Origin: Bacteroidota bacterium
Lineage (GTDB): Bacteria > Bacteroidota > Bacteroidia > Chitinophagales > Chitinophagaceae
DNA: 64,000 nt
NCBI GenBank assembly: GCA_947456625.1
Contig: CANGQJ010000009.1
Location: forward strand, 41,532-105,531
Direction of reading: 5' to 3'
Made by a program: the position numbers and the translations under genes. The notes below the pieces were generated by a model. It had not been told where the DNA came from. It was given only the letters and a program-made list of their open reading frames with translations, and searched no databases. The stretch's first letter is position 1; each line of letters opens with the position of its first letter. Positions 36,754-43,939 of this stretch are shown here, one piece after another.

Positions 36754-36909
36754 TTATACTTTCTTTTTTTTACAAGCCTCGCTACAATATTTAACATGTT
36801 CCCAATCACGTTCCCATTTTTTACGCCAAGTAAAGGGACGACCACAATGCAAACATATTTTTGATGGCAGGTTTTCTTTTTTGACAGACTTGTTATTGGT
36901 ATTTTTCAC
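36754..36909 (-). CDS. DUF2256 zinc-ribbon protein (51 aa)
   Basis: A 51-residue frame starting at GTG carries the complete DUF2256 signature: [20 protein letters not shown] followed by [19 protein letters not shown]. The two Cys pairs (CLHC and CSEAC) would bind one zinc ion. No upstream ATG is available before an in-frame stop. The gene lies between DUF2805 (convergent) and alkB (same strand, 7 bases upstream), so it may be co-transcribed with alkB. The family has no established function; the DUF2805/DUF2256 pairing is recurrent in light-exposed bacteria. Confidence 0.9.
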   Translation of the reverse strand: MKNTNNKSVKKENLPSKICLHCGRPFTWRKKWERDWEHVKYCSEACKKKKV

Positions 36910-36916
36910 AAATTCA

Positions 36917-37510
36917 TTATTTAGTTATCATTTGCCTAAAAGTTAAATTAATTCTTGGGGTTATTATTTTTGTGGATTTAGGCAAGCAGTGTAACCAATG
37001 TTGTTGCAGTGCACCTTTCATCTCAAGTAGTGATCCGTTTTCAAGTAACAGGGAAGTGGTTTGCTTTGAATTTCTATTTTTAAATGAGAATTTTCGTGCT
37101 GCCCCAAGGCTTAAGGAAGCAATAGAGCTATTGGGCATGATCTCTGGCTCGTTATCGGCATGCCAACCCATGGCTTCATTTCCGTTATGGTATAAGTTTA
37201 GTAAACAAGCATTGTACTGTGTGTTAGTATAAGTTTCTACAATGGTTTTAATTTCTAATAAAACAGGTGTCCAGGGTAAACCCGTTTTTGTTTTTTGGGA
37301 ATAGCGGTATGATATATTAGGGTTACTATAAAACGCTACTTTTCTTTTGGTAGTAATTTCTTTACCAAACATCACAACTACTTCGTTTTGCCATTCCATT
37401 TTGTTTATTAATTCTTCATAAAAGACATTAATATGTTCCTCAGAAATTATGCAACCATAATATATCGCTTGTCCTTGTTGGTTTATGAAATATGGAAATT
37501 CTTTACTCAA
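36917..37510 (-). CDS. AlkB-type 2-oxoglutarate-dependent DNA dealkylase
   Basis: A 197-residue Fe(II)/2-oxoglutarate dioxygenase of the ALKBH2/3-like branch, reversing N-alkyl damage on DNA or RNA bases. Iron ligands are H117 and D119 (GWHADNEPE) and H174 (HWLHCLPK). The 2-oxoglutarate arginines are in [28 protein letters not shown] and [12 protein letters not shown] are family hallmarks. The start is TTG, because no in-frame ATG occurs near the family start. It lies upstream of the DUF2256 gene on the same strand. Confidence 0.92.
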   Translation of the reverse strand: MSKEFPYFINQQGQAIYYGCIISEEHINVFYEELINKMEWQNEVVVMFGKEITTKRKVAFYSNPNISYRYSQKTKTGLPWTPVLLEIKTIVETYTNTQYNACLLNLYHNGNEAMGWHADNEPEIMPNSSIASLSLGAARKFSFKNRNSKQTTSLLLENGSLLEMKGALQQHWLHCLPKSTKIITPRINLTFRQMITK

Positions 37511-37601
37511 TTTAACAAACCGTTTTTTTAATTTTTGAATTCATAGTTTCTTTGCACAATCTAACAACAACCTGCAAGTTAATTTGTTTAAATAACAATT
37601 T

Positions 37602-38360
37602 ATGTCAAATCAAATCACAAATTTAAAAGTTCAATTGGAAGGCACAAGAGCACAATTATTAGCACACCCGGTGTATACTCAAATAAATGATTTGCAAGGG
37701 CTACAAGCATTTGCCTCTATTCACGTTTTTGCAGTATGGGATTTTATGAGTTTATTAAAGTCATTGCAAATTGGGTTGACTTCGGTAAGCTTACCATGGC
37801 TTCCGGTTGGAGATGCCAATACCAGGTATTTAATTAATGAAATAGTAGCAGGTGAGGAATCCGATGTAGATGAGCAAGGAAACAGAATTAGCCATTTTGA
37901 ATTGTATTTACAAGCAATGGCGCAAATGGGTGCAAACACAACATGCATAAATGAATTAATGGATCAATTAAAAAATGGTAATTCTATTTTTGAAGCAATT
38001 AAACAAGCCAACATACCTAGTGCAGTAAAACAGTTTTTACAATTTACTTTTGAAATTGCAATAGAAGCTCCACTGCATGTAAAAGCTGCTGTATTTACTT
38101 TTGGAAGAGAGGATTTAATCCCAGATATGTTCACACAAATTTTAAAAGATTTGTATGCAGCGCATCCAGATAAAATTAAAATTTTTAAATATTATATCGA
38201 AAGGCATATTGAGGTAGATGGAGGCCACCATGGCATATTAGCCATAGAGATGGTGCAATCACTTTGCGGAAATGATCCTGTAAAATGGGAAGAAGCTTTA
38301 CAAGCTTCTCTGAAGTCATTGAATATGAGATCTTTATTATGGGATGCCATAATTAGCTAG
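37602..38360 (+). CDS. DUF3050 (haem-oxygenase-like fold) protein
   Basis: A 252-residue protein matching DUF3050: LQAFASIHVFAVWDFMSLLK, LPVGDANTRYLINEIVAGEE, SHFELYLQAM and IERHIEVDGGHHG followed by LAIEMV. The family has a haem-oxygenase-like all-helical fold with conserved histidines and acidic residues that could hold a di-iron site. Its reaction is unknown. It sits directly upstream of proteorhodopsin with a 224-base AT-rich spacer, and near the SOUL haem-binding gene. A role in tetrapyrrole or retinal/carotenoid-related oxidation is only a guess from position. Confidence 0.88.
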   Translation: MSNQITNLKVQLEGTRAQLLAHPVYTQINDLQGLQAFASIHVFAVWDFMSLLKSLQIGLTSVSLPWLPVGDANTRYLINEIVAGEESDVDEQGNRISHFELYLQAMAQMGANTTCINELMDQLKNGNSIFEAIKQANIPSAVKQFLQFTFEIAIEAPLHVKAAVFTFGREDLIPDMFTQILKDLYAAHPDKIKIFKYYIERHIEVDGGHHGILAIEMVQSLCGNDPVKWEEALQASLKSLNMRSLLWDAIIS

Positions 38361-38366
38361 ATAGTT

Positions 38367-38400
38367 AGTGTATATTTTACACTTTATTTTTTTGTTTTTT
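38367..38400 (+). terminator. Weak candidate terminator after the DUF3050 gene
   Basis: AGTGTA and TACACT form a six-pair stem with a five-base loop followed by a long T-rich run. The AT-rich stem makes it marginal. Confidence 0.4.
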
Positions 38401-38547
38401 TATTTTAGAACGAATAATATCGTTTAACAATTATTATTCTATCATATTGAACTTTTTTTATAAATTAATGTTGTTATTATACAACGATTGCTTTGATATT
38501 GCTTTGCATTAATAAAAAATTAATGACAGCCGTAATGAGTTTGTGAT

Positions 38548-38578
38548 GAGTTGTGAATGAATATGTTCACCAAAACTC
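38548..38578 (+). promoter_or_regulatory. Leader hairpin just upstream of proteorhodopsin
   Basis: GAGTTGTGAA can pair with TTCAC...AACTC around an eight-base loop with a small bulge, ending six bases before the rhodopsin ATG. The rest of the 224-base spacer (38361-38584) is AT-rich with no gene seen and no exact TAnnTTTG box. It could stabilise the transcript or modulate translation. Confidence 0.3.
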
Positions 38579-38584
38579 AACAAT

Positions 38585-39310
38585 ATGGATCATTTGTTCT
38601 TACTCGATGCTTCTATGCAGATTGCTAAAACAGACTATGTCTCTTTTACTTTCTTCATTGGGACAATGGCTATGATGGCCGCAGCAGTTTTCTTCTTTTT
38701 AGAATTGAACAACACAAGTAAAGAGTGGCGTACCTCGGTATTAGTATCCGGGTTAATCACTTTTATTGCAGCTGTTCACTATTATTACATGCGTGGTTAT
38801 TATTTAGAAACGCATGATAGTCCTACCTTTTTCCGTTATGTAGACTGGTTGTTAACTGTGCCTTTAATGTGTGTTGAATTCTATTTAATCACAAAAAAAG
38901 CAGGAGGTACTTCTGGTTTATTATGGAAAATGATTTTAGCGTCTGTAGTGATGCTTGTAACAGGTTATTGGGGAGAAGCAGTTGCGCCAGCAAATGCAAC
39001 TTTATGGGGTACAATTAGTGCCATTGCATACTTCTACATAGTATATGAAGTATGGATGGGAGATGTTAAAAAATTAGCAACAGGATCTGGTTCTGCAGTA
39101 GCTTCAGCAAATGCAGCGCTTGGTTGGTTTGTTTTAGTAGGTTGGGCTATTTATCCATTAGGATATTTAATTGGCACAGCAGACGGACAATGGTATGCTA
39201 GCTTCAAAAATATTGGTATTGATATGAATGTGGTATACAATATTGGAGATGCAATTAATAAAATTGGTTTCGGCTTAGTGATCTATAGTTTAAGTAGAAA
39301 AGCTGCTTAA
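38585..39310 (+). CDS. Proteorhodopsin, green-type outward proton pump
   Basis: A 241-residue seven-helix microbial rhodopsin. The retinal Schiff-base lysine is K226 (DAINKIGFGLVIYSL). The counter-ion and donor triad is D87, T91 and E98 (RYVDWLLTVPLMCVEFYL), the D-T-E pattern of proton-pumping proteorhodopsins. H65, in AAVHYYYMRG, is the usual counter-ion partner. M95 occupies the spectral-tuning site (105 in the reference protein); Met or Leu there gives green absorption. D222 is the second counter-ion. The NDQ sodium-pump and NTQ chloride-pump motifs are absent. It is followed by a strong terminator and then blh, which makes its retinal. Confidence 0.96.
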   Translation: MDHLFLLDASMQIAKTDYVSFTFFIGTMAMMAAAVFFFLELNNTSKEWRTSVLVSGLITFIAAVHYYYMRGYYLETHDSPTFFRYVDWLLTVPLMCVEFYLITKKAGGTSGLLWKMILASVVMLVTGYWGEAVAPANATLWGTISAIAYFYIVYEVWMGDVKKLATGSGSAVASANAALGWFVLVGWAIYPLGYLIGTADGQWYASFKNIGIDMNVVYNIGDAINKIGFGLVIYSLSRKAA

Positions 39311-39326
39311 ACTGCTTGGTTTTAGC

Positions 39327-39359
39327 ATGGGGCAAGATTTTTCTTGCCCCATTTTTTTA
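39327..39359 (+). terminator. Strong intrinsic terminator between rhodopsin and blh
   Basis: A perfect stem ATGGGGCAAG / CTTGCCCCAT with a six-base loop is followed by seven T. It starts 16 bases after the rhodopsin stop and ends about 12 bases before the blh ATG, so blh expression must come from read-through or an unseen promoter. Confidence 0.9.
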
Positions 39360-39370
39360 ATTTTATATTT

Positions 39371-40282
39371 ATGCAAATCAAATTAAGGGTTTATCTATTG
39401 CTATTTGCATTTTTTTTATTTATAGTAGACGCGTTATTTAATTTTTCTATTAGCACGCAAATTTCTTTTTTAATTTTCATTTTAATTTTATTTGGCGTCC
39501 CGCATGGTGCATTGGATTTATACATAGACCAGCATTTGCACCCCTTGGCTAATAGTCAAAAATTATTTTTATTAAAATACATTGGCAATATTATAGCTTA
39601 TGCAATTATTTGGTATTTATTCCCAATTGCAGCTCTTATTATATTTATACTAATTACCGCTTTTCATTTTGGAGAAATTGATTGGATGGGGAAGACCCAT
39701 TTATTCATTCATAAAATTGCTTATACACTTCTTGGCTTCTTTTGGATTTTATTTATGTTAACAAAAAACATAAATTTTGCATTAGATGTTTTTTTAACAA
39801 TGGGCAGGTCTGGTATAAAAAAGGAAAATATTATTGTAATTGCACAAACTTTATATCCCTTTACCATTTTAGCAATTTTACTTTTATATTTTCTATTATT
39901 TATTTTCAAAGAAATTTTCTTTGAAAATAAAACGCTTTTTTACTACTCCCTCATACAAGTAAGTGTTTTAATTTGCTTTGTTTTATACATGCCGCTATGG
40001 CTAAGCTTTGCGTTTTATTTTGGTTTTTGGCATTCACTTCTTTCCTTTGATAAAATCAGAATTAATTTTAAAGTGGCTAACACAATTGCTGGGTGGAGTG
40101 GGCTACTTTTAAAAGCAGCTCCTTTTTCGGTTATGGCATGGTTTGGCTTTGCTTACATTACTTTTTTAACCCTCAATAGTAAGGACAGTTCGGGTGTATT
40201 TACGCTTCTTTTTATAAGTTTATCTGTTTTGGCTTTGCCTCATTTACAGGTGTTTACTAAGCTTAAATTAAAAAGCAATTAG
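39371..40282 (+). CDS. blh: Brp/Blh family beta-carotene 15,15'-dioxygenase
   Basis: A 303-residue integral membrane protein of the Brp/Blh family, cleaving beta-carotene into two retinals for the neighbouring rhodopsin. Conserved iron-binding histidines are in FGVPHGALDLYID (H45), AFHFGEIDWMG (H99), YFGFWHSLLSFDK and ALPHLQVFTK, on eight to nine membrane spans. The ATG at 39371 was chosen because the preceding nine codons lie inside the terminator hairpin and would start at TTG. It is convergent with the cytochrome gene (10-base gap). Carotenoid synthesis genes are not in the window. Confidence 0.93.
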   Translation: MQIKLRVYLLLFAFFLFIVDALFNFSISTQISFLIFILILFGVPHGALDLYIDQHLHPLANSQKLFLLKYIGNIIAYAIIWYLFPIAALIIFILITAFHFGEIDWMGKTHLFIHKIAYTLLGFFWILFMLTKNINFALDVFLTMGRSGIKKENIIVIAQTLYPFTILAILLLYFLLFIFKEIFFENKTLFYYSLIQVSVLICFVLYMPLWLSFAFYFGFWHSLLSFDKIRINFKVANTIAGWSGLLLKAAPFSVMAWFGFAYITFLTLNSKDSSGVFTLLFISLSVLALPHLQVFTKLKLKSN

Positions 40283-40292
40283 TTACTTCACA

Positions 40293-41249
40293 TTATTTTT
40301 TAAAAGGTCCAAATTTATGCTGCATCTCGCTTAGGGAATCTAGGTAGGGACCAAAAGGATAGTCCATTGGTTTTTTTGAAATATCTGGCCAATCTTTGGA
40401 TGCATTCATATGTGGCCTTGGCCTACTATTAATAAAGGCTGCTAGGTCCCAACAAGCTTCATTGCTTAATATTGGTTTTTCATGCGATGTTTGTAAATAT
40501 GGCATATTGTTTTTTAAGTAACCAGCTAAATTACTAATTCTGTATATCCCGGCCCCGTCGTTATAACTATGTTCGCCCCATAGTGGAGGATATATATATT
40601 CCTCTTTATTTGCAAGCATTTGTCCTTGGCCATTTTTTCCATGACAAAGCTGACATTTTGCAATATATATAACCCTGCCATTTTCTGGATTTGCTGCTCT
40701 GTTTAATAATGGTAATTTTTCAATTCCAGATCCAATTGGTTTTTCATTCTTTTTCACATCTTTGCCTAGCCATTTTATATAGGCATGTATAGCTGTAAAT
40801 TCTTTACTGTTGCTATCAATTGCTTTGCCGTTTAAACTACGCTGCATACAATCGGCAACTCTTTTATAAATAGATTCTACCGTACCACTTCGGTCTCTGT
40901 ATTTTGGATAAGTAGCGTACACCGCACCATAGTTATTTCCCCATGCCTGACTACCTGCATTTAAATGACAGTTTTGACAGTTCATGCCATTTGTTATTTT
41001 TGCCACAGCGCCATTGGGTCCCAAATATTTTGAAGTATGTGCAATTAATGCTTGACCATATTGTACTTGCTCAAGTTGCACGCCTTTTAAGCTTGTGTCG
41101 GTATTAATAGTTGGCCCAATCCAGGCAGTGTTATCAATTAGTTGGCTTTTTTGATTTGCACTATTTTTAGGTAAGATGTAATGATATACCAATGCAACAC
41201 CGCTTAGGATAGTAATTAATATTAATAATGCACGCAGCGTTTTGTTCAT
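40293..41249 (-). CDS. Dihaem cytochrome c, thiosulfate dehydrogenase (TsdA)-like
   Basis: A 318-residue exported or membrane-anchored cytochrome with two CxxCH haem sites, C91-C94-H95 (NGMNCQNCHLNAG) and C199-C202-H203 (AKCQLCHGKNGQG). The block ESIYKRVADCMQRSLNGKAI contains C134, at the position of the unusual cysteine ligand of haem 1 in TsdA. M250 (NNMPYLQ) is a candidate haem 2 ligand. This pattern fits the TsdA family, which interconverts thiosulfate and tetrathionate in the periplasm. The N-terminus has one hydrophobic segment. An exported DsrE gene is divergent. Generic dihaem cytochrome is the alternative. Confidence 0.8.
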   Translation of the reverse strand: MNKTLRALLILITILSGVALVYHYILPKNSANQKSQLIDNTAWIGPTINTDTSLKGVQLEQVQYGQALIAHTSKYLGPNGAVAKITNGMNCQNCHLNAGSQAWGNNYGAVYATYPKYRDRSGTVESIYKRVADCMQRSLNGKAIDSNSKEFTAIHAYIKWLGKDVKKNEKPIGSGIEKLPLLNRAANPENGRVIYIAKCQLCHGKNGQGQMLANKEEYIYPPLWGEHSYNDGAGIYRISNLAGYLKNNMPYLQTSHEKPILSNEACWDLAAFINSRPRPHMNASKDWPDISKKPMDYPFGPYLDSLSEMQHKFGPFKK

Positions 41250-41328
41250 TTCATAATATTAAAACATTATTGTGAAAACACCCACAGCTTAAACAATGTT
41301 TCTTATATTTAATTATAAAATCTTAGTT

Positions 41329-41769
41329 ATGCTGGTAAAATTAAAATACTCATTTTTAGTGCTTTTAAGTTGCATCCTATTTAATAAAGGATATAGTCAA
41401 ATAAATGAAAAACAAGCCACGGCTATAGTACATAATATTGTAATTCAGTTAAACTCGGCCGATACTGCTACTTGGACAAGTGTTGTAGGTAATATTAAAA
41501 ATATCCAAAAAGTATGGCCCCGTAATTTAAACATAGAGGTGGTGGTGCATGGCAAAGCCTTGGATTTTTTAGTAAAGGATAAGACCTATCATACCAGTGA
41601 TATTCAGTTATTAGCATCACAAGGTGTTCAGTTTTCGGCATGCCAAAATACCATGCGCAAGCACAACGTTACCACCGAAATGTTAATTAAAGAGGCGGGC
41701 ACTGTTCCATCGGGTGTGGCCGAAGTTATTTTAAAACAAGAGGCTGGTTGGAGTTATTTAAAACCTTAA
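41329..41769 (+). CDS. Exported DsrE-family protein
   Basis: A 146-residue protein with a signal peptide (MLVKLKYSFLVLLSCILFNK, then GYSQ) and a DsrE/DsrF-like fold. Core strands are LNIEVVVHGKALDFLV and the region LASQGVQFSACQNTMRKHNV, with the cysteine at the position used for sulfur transfer in the family. PSGVAEVILKQEAGWSYLKP is a common ending of exported members. The ATG at 41329 gives a clean signal peptide; the frame also has an ATG at 41296. It is divergent from the TsdA-like cytochrome, suggesting periplasmic sulfur handling. Confidence 0.82.
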   Translation: MLVKLKYSFLVLLSCILFNKGYSQINEKQATAIVHNIVIQLNSADTATWTSVVGNIKNIQKVWPRNLNIEVVVHGKALDFLVKDKTYHTSDIQLLASQGVQFSACQNTMRKHNVTTEMLIKEAGTVPSGVAEVILKQEAGWSYLKP

Positions 41770-41795
41770 AAAAGGTTTAGAACTGATATAAGCAT

Positions 41796-41891
41796 TTATT
41801 TATATCCTTTGTACTTGTTTAATGCAAGTATAAATCCTAATCCAAATAATATAGTTATTACTGCAGCAAAATAGGGTATAATATCGGTCAT
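41796..41891 (-). CDS. Single-span small membrane protein (31 aa)
   Basis: A 32-codon frame (ATG to TAA) encodes one hydrophobic helix (IIPYFAAVITILFGLGFILA) with a short acidic N-terminus and a lysine/tyrosine-rich end (NKYKGYK). This positive-inside layout is that of small respiratory or transporter subunits such as KdpF- or CcoQ-like peptides. No adjacent partner gene on the same strand identifies the complex; the cytochrome gene further left is on the same strand beyond the divergent dsrE gene. Composition strongly suggests a real protein; assignment to a complex is not possible. Confidence 0.55.
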   Translation of the reverse strand: MTDIIPYFAAVITILFGLGFILALNKYKGYK

Positions 41892-41964
41892 TTTAATCTT
41901 TATTAATGAGTTTTAAATAAATGGCAAATCCCATAATAGAAGGGCTCCTTACCCAAAGCCTTTC

Positions 41965-41997
41965 AAACAAACACTGCGTGTTTGTTTGGCTTTTTTG
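41965..41997 (+). terminator. Intrinsic terminator-like hairpin
   Basis: AAACAAACAC and GTGTTTGTTT form a perfect ten-pair stem with a three-base loop, followed by GGC and six T. An outer AAAGCC/GGCTTT pairing could extend it. No plus-strand gene directly upstream needs it except dsrE, about 200 bases away. Confidence 0.6.
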
Positions 41998-42041
41998 CTC
42001 CTCGTCTGTTTACGAAAGCTAGCTTTCGACACAGCCTCGAA

Positions 42042-42071
42042 ACAAAAAAGCCTCTCATTTGCATGAGAGGC
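42042..42071 (-). terminator. Intrinsic terminator-like hairpin, minus strand
   Basis: GCCTCTCAT/ATGAGAGGC, a perfect nine-pair stem with a four-base loop, followed on the minus strand by TTTTTTGTT. No gene is seen upstream on that strand apart from the tRNA-3'-end-like sequence next to it, which suggests a lost tRNA gene. Confidence 0.65.
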
Positions 42072-42340
42072 TTTGTAGCCTCAATAGGAGCTAGTTTGGA
42101 AGAATTTGCTGGGGATATGAGTGCGATTTTGGAGGTTAATTTATAAATGAATCAAACTGATTATGATTATAAATATATTTATAATATAATACATAATAGT
42201 ATGATTGTAAATGTTATATAATTAATGACAATAATTTTTAGTAGCACATACATGACTATTAGCATTCATTCAGTATTTTCAAATCACTTAATGATTAAAC
42301 GTAGGTCATTATATATTATAACTTAGTTTAATATAATTCT

Positions 42341-43429
42341 ATGAATTTCCCTTCTTACTCTCTCATTCAATGTTACTATTTCGCTTTATTCCTTCTTTCC
42401 ATCATCGTCTTATTTGACGTCCTCATTCGATTTAAATCACCCATTAAGCTTAAAACCTTTTTCTTATTACTTGTGCTTGCTATTTGTGTTGGTACTTTCT
42501 CTTTATTTATCAGGACAACGCCAGATCAGTTTACACTTGTAAAAATGATTTGCGCAATGCTTGTTGGAACCTCAATGGTTCAAATATTTACTAATTTATA
42601 TTTTATCCAACACCAAAAGATTGCCAATATATATACAATTACTGCTTATGCGATTTATGTTTTTTTAATACTTTATGTAGAATTTACTGGATATGATACC
42701 GTATTTCCAAAAGCGAATGGTATAGGATCTCAGGCAGCTGTTAGTGTTAACCTGCCTATATACCTCGACTTTTTTTTAGAAGTTGACTTTATATTTTTTA
42801 ATTTATTTTGTCTTTATTACATTTATAATATTTTAATTAAATTTTCTTTTAAGAATATTTATTTTAAAAGAGTACAAATATGGACTTTTTCGTTTTTTAT
42901 GGTCATAGTGACACAATTAATTATAATTGTTATTACGATGATTTTTAAAATACCTAGTGATTTCAAATCTTATATTTCAACAGTATACGCATTAACTTTA
43001 CTTTTAACCATTTTATATAGACCTAGCTTTATTAATAAGAATGGGTCTAAGATTTCTTTTGGCTTTTTATTTAACAGAAATGACTTCAGTTCCGATATTA
43101 AGGAGGTTGATTTTAATTTTCAATTCTTTACAAATTTCTATTTCAAGAGTAAGACTGCAAATATTGAAGAATTTTCTAATATCATGGGTGTCAGTAAAGA
43201 GATCATGTTTAACTACATTTACTTCAATTACTCGATGAGTTTCGAAGAGTTGCTTAATAAATCAAGGGTCGAATACTTTGTTGAAATTATTAAAAATGCG
43301 AAATTTAAAAACTATACAGTAGAAGCCTTAGCCTTGGAAGTAGGTTTTAGTTCCAGACAGCGTTTTTACCAGCCATTTAAGAAATATCATGGTGGTAACC
43401 CTTCCGACCTTATTGATATCTTAAGTTAA
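42341..43429 (+). CDS. Membrane-bound AraC-type transcriptional regulator
   Basis: A 362-residue protein with about seven hydrophobic spans in the first ~230 residues and a C-terminal AraC/XylS-type DNA-binding domain (about 265-360). The second helix-turn-helix is well preserved: YTVEALALEVGFSSRQRFYQ followed by PFKKYHGGNPSDLI. The layout (sensor embedded in the membrane, DNA-binding domain in the cytosol) fits one-component regulators common in Bacteroidota. It lies immediately upstream of, and on the same strand as, the motor/fibre gene run, so it is the obvious candidate regulator. The signal sensed is unknown. Codon usage is AT-rich like the rest of the run. Confidence 0.87.
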   Translation: MNFPSYSLIQCYYFALFLLSIIVLFDVLIRFKSPIKLKTFFLLLVLAICVGTFSLFIRTTPDQFTLVKMICAMLVGTSMVQIFTNLYFIQHQKIANIYTITAYAIYVFLILYVEFTGYDTVFPKANGIGSQAAVSVNLPIYLDFFLEVDFIFFNLFCLYYIYNILIKFSFKNIYFKRVQIWTFSFFMVIVTQLIIIVITMIFKIPSDFKSYISTVYALTLLLTILYRPSFINKNGSKISFGFLFNRNDFSSDIKEVDFNFQFFTNFYFKSKTANIEEFSNIMGVSKEIMFNYIYFNYSMSFEELLNKSRVEYFVEIIKNAKFKNYTVEALALEVGFSSRQRFYQPFKKYHGGNPSDLIDILS

Positions 43430-43546
43430 TAAGTTATTGAAAATCAGTGTTATTTAAATTGATACATCTGTAATTTTTATCAAAACAATGTCATTTAGCA
43501 TCGTTACATAGGTAATTTGTTCTGCCATTATTTTTTTCCAATTTTT

Positions 43547-43568
43547 ATGATCCAAACAAAAGGATCAT
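43547..43568 (+). promoter_or_regulatory. Start-codon-masking hairpin before the small HTH gene
   Basis: ATGATCC (43547-43553) and GGATCAT (43562-43568) form a seven-pair stem with an eight-base loop, and the right arm includes the first two bases of the ATG at 43567. It may control translation of the first gene of the run or be a regulator-binding dyad. The rest of the 137-base spacer shows nothing clear. Confidence 0.4.
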
Positions 43569-43920
43569 GTCTTTATTTATTTTTTTCAAGGATTTATTTT
43601 TTAGGAATCGTTTAAACGATCCTACTAGCAAAACTGTATTTGATCATTATTTTTTTGGCCTTAAGTATTATTTACGTAAAGAAGCTTCATCCAAGGATTT
43701 TGCGCCTATTTTAAATATAGAAATAGATGTTCTAGATAAAATAGCTACTTCTTATTATGGGCAATCTTTTAATGTACTAGTCAATCAAGAAAGATATAAG
43801 CACTTTATACAAGAGTTAGAATATCCATTTAACGAAAGTTTATCCATTGAGACTATTATTAAATTATCTGGATTTGATAATAATGAAAGTTTTGCACAGT
43901 ATATAAAAGAAAAAGTATAA
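43567..43920 (+). CDS. Small AraC-like HTH protein (117 aa)
   Basis: A 117-residue protein whose C-terminal ~85 residues follow the AraC-type domain plan: KDFAPILNIEIDVLDKIATS, YYGQSFNVLVNQERYKHFIQ and SIETIIKLSGFDNNESFAQY. These align by eye with the two helix-turn-helices of the preceding membrane regulator (YFNYSMSFEELLNKSRVEYF, VEALALEVGFSSRQRF). There is no sensor domain, so it could be a partner, antagonist or decaying copy of that regulator. It begins the close-spaced motor/fibre run (19 bases to the GldL-like gene). Moderate confidence in the family, high confidence it is coding. Confidence 0.75.
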   Translation: MSLFIFFKDLFFRNRLNDPTSKTVFDHYFFGLKYYLRKEASSKDFAPILNIEIDVLDKIATSYYGQSFNVLVNQERYKHFIQELEYPFNESLSIETIIKLSGFDNNESFAQYIKEKV

Positions 43921-43939
43921 AATCTTTAAAAATCAACTA

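Larger units (their letters stand above)
41892..42340. other. Non-coding spacer with clustered dyads
   Basis: No gene was found in these ~450 bases. The left half holds several dyads: an AAACAAACAC/GTGTTTGTTT hairpin (41965-41987), a 16-base palindrome CGAAAGCT-AGCTTTCG (42013-42028) and a perfect GCCTCTCAT hairpin (42050-42071). Immediately after comes GTAGCCTCAATAGGAG, which reads on the minus strand like the 3' end of a tRNA (CTCCTATTGAGGCTAC) but has no tRNA body. The right half (42150-42340) is very AT-rich and leads to the AraC-type gene. Confidence 0.5.

Noticed and set aside
36660..36845. 61-codon minus-strand frame overlapping the DUF2805 gene
   Set aside because: The true minus-strand gene here is the DUF2256 frame at 36754-36909; the 61-codon frame is out of phase with the zinc-ribbon motif.
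36754..37510. A photolyase or cryptochrome gene expected beside DUF2256/DUF2805
   Set aside because: No such gene occurs in the window; the adjoining enzyme has the HxD...H and RxNxTFR motifs of AlkB.
38585..39310. Sodium- or chloride-pumping rhodopsin
   Set aside because: The helix-3 triad is D-T-E, not NDQ or NTQ.
42060..42090. A complete tRNA gene on the minus strand
   Set aside because: Only a 3'-end-like segment of about 16 bases is present; no anticodon arm, D arm or matching 5' acceptor strand was found.
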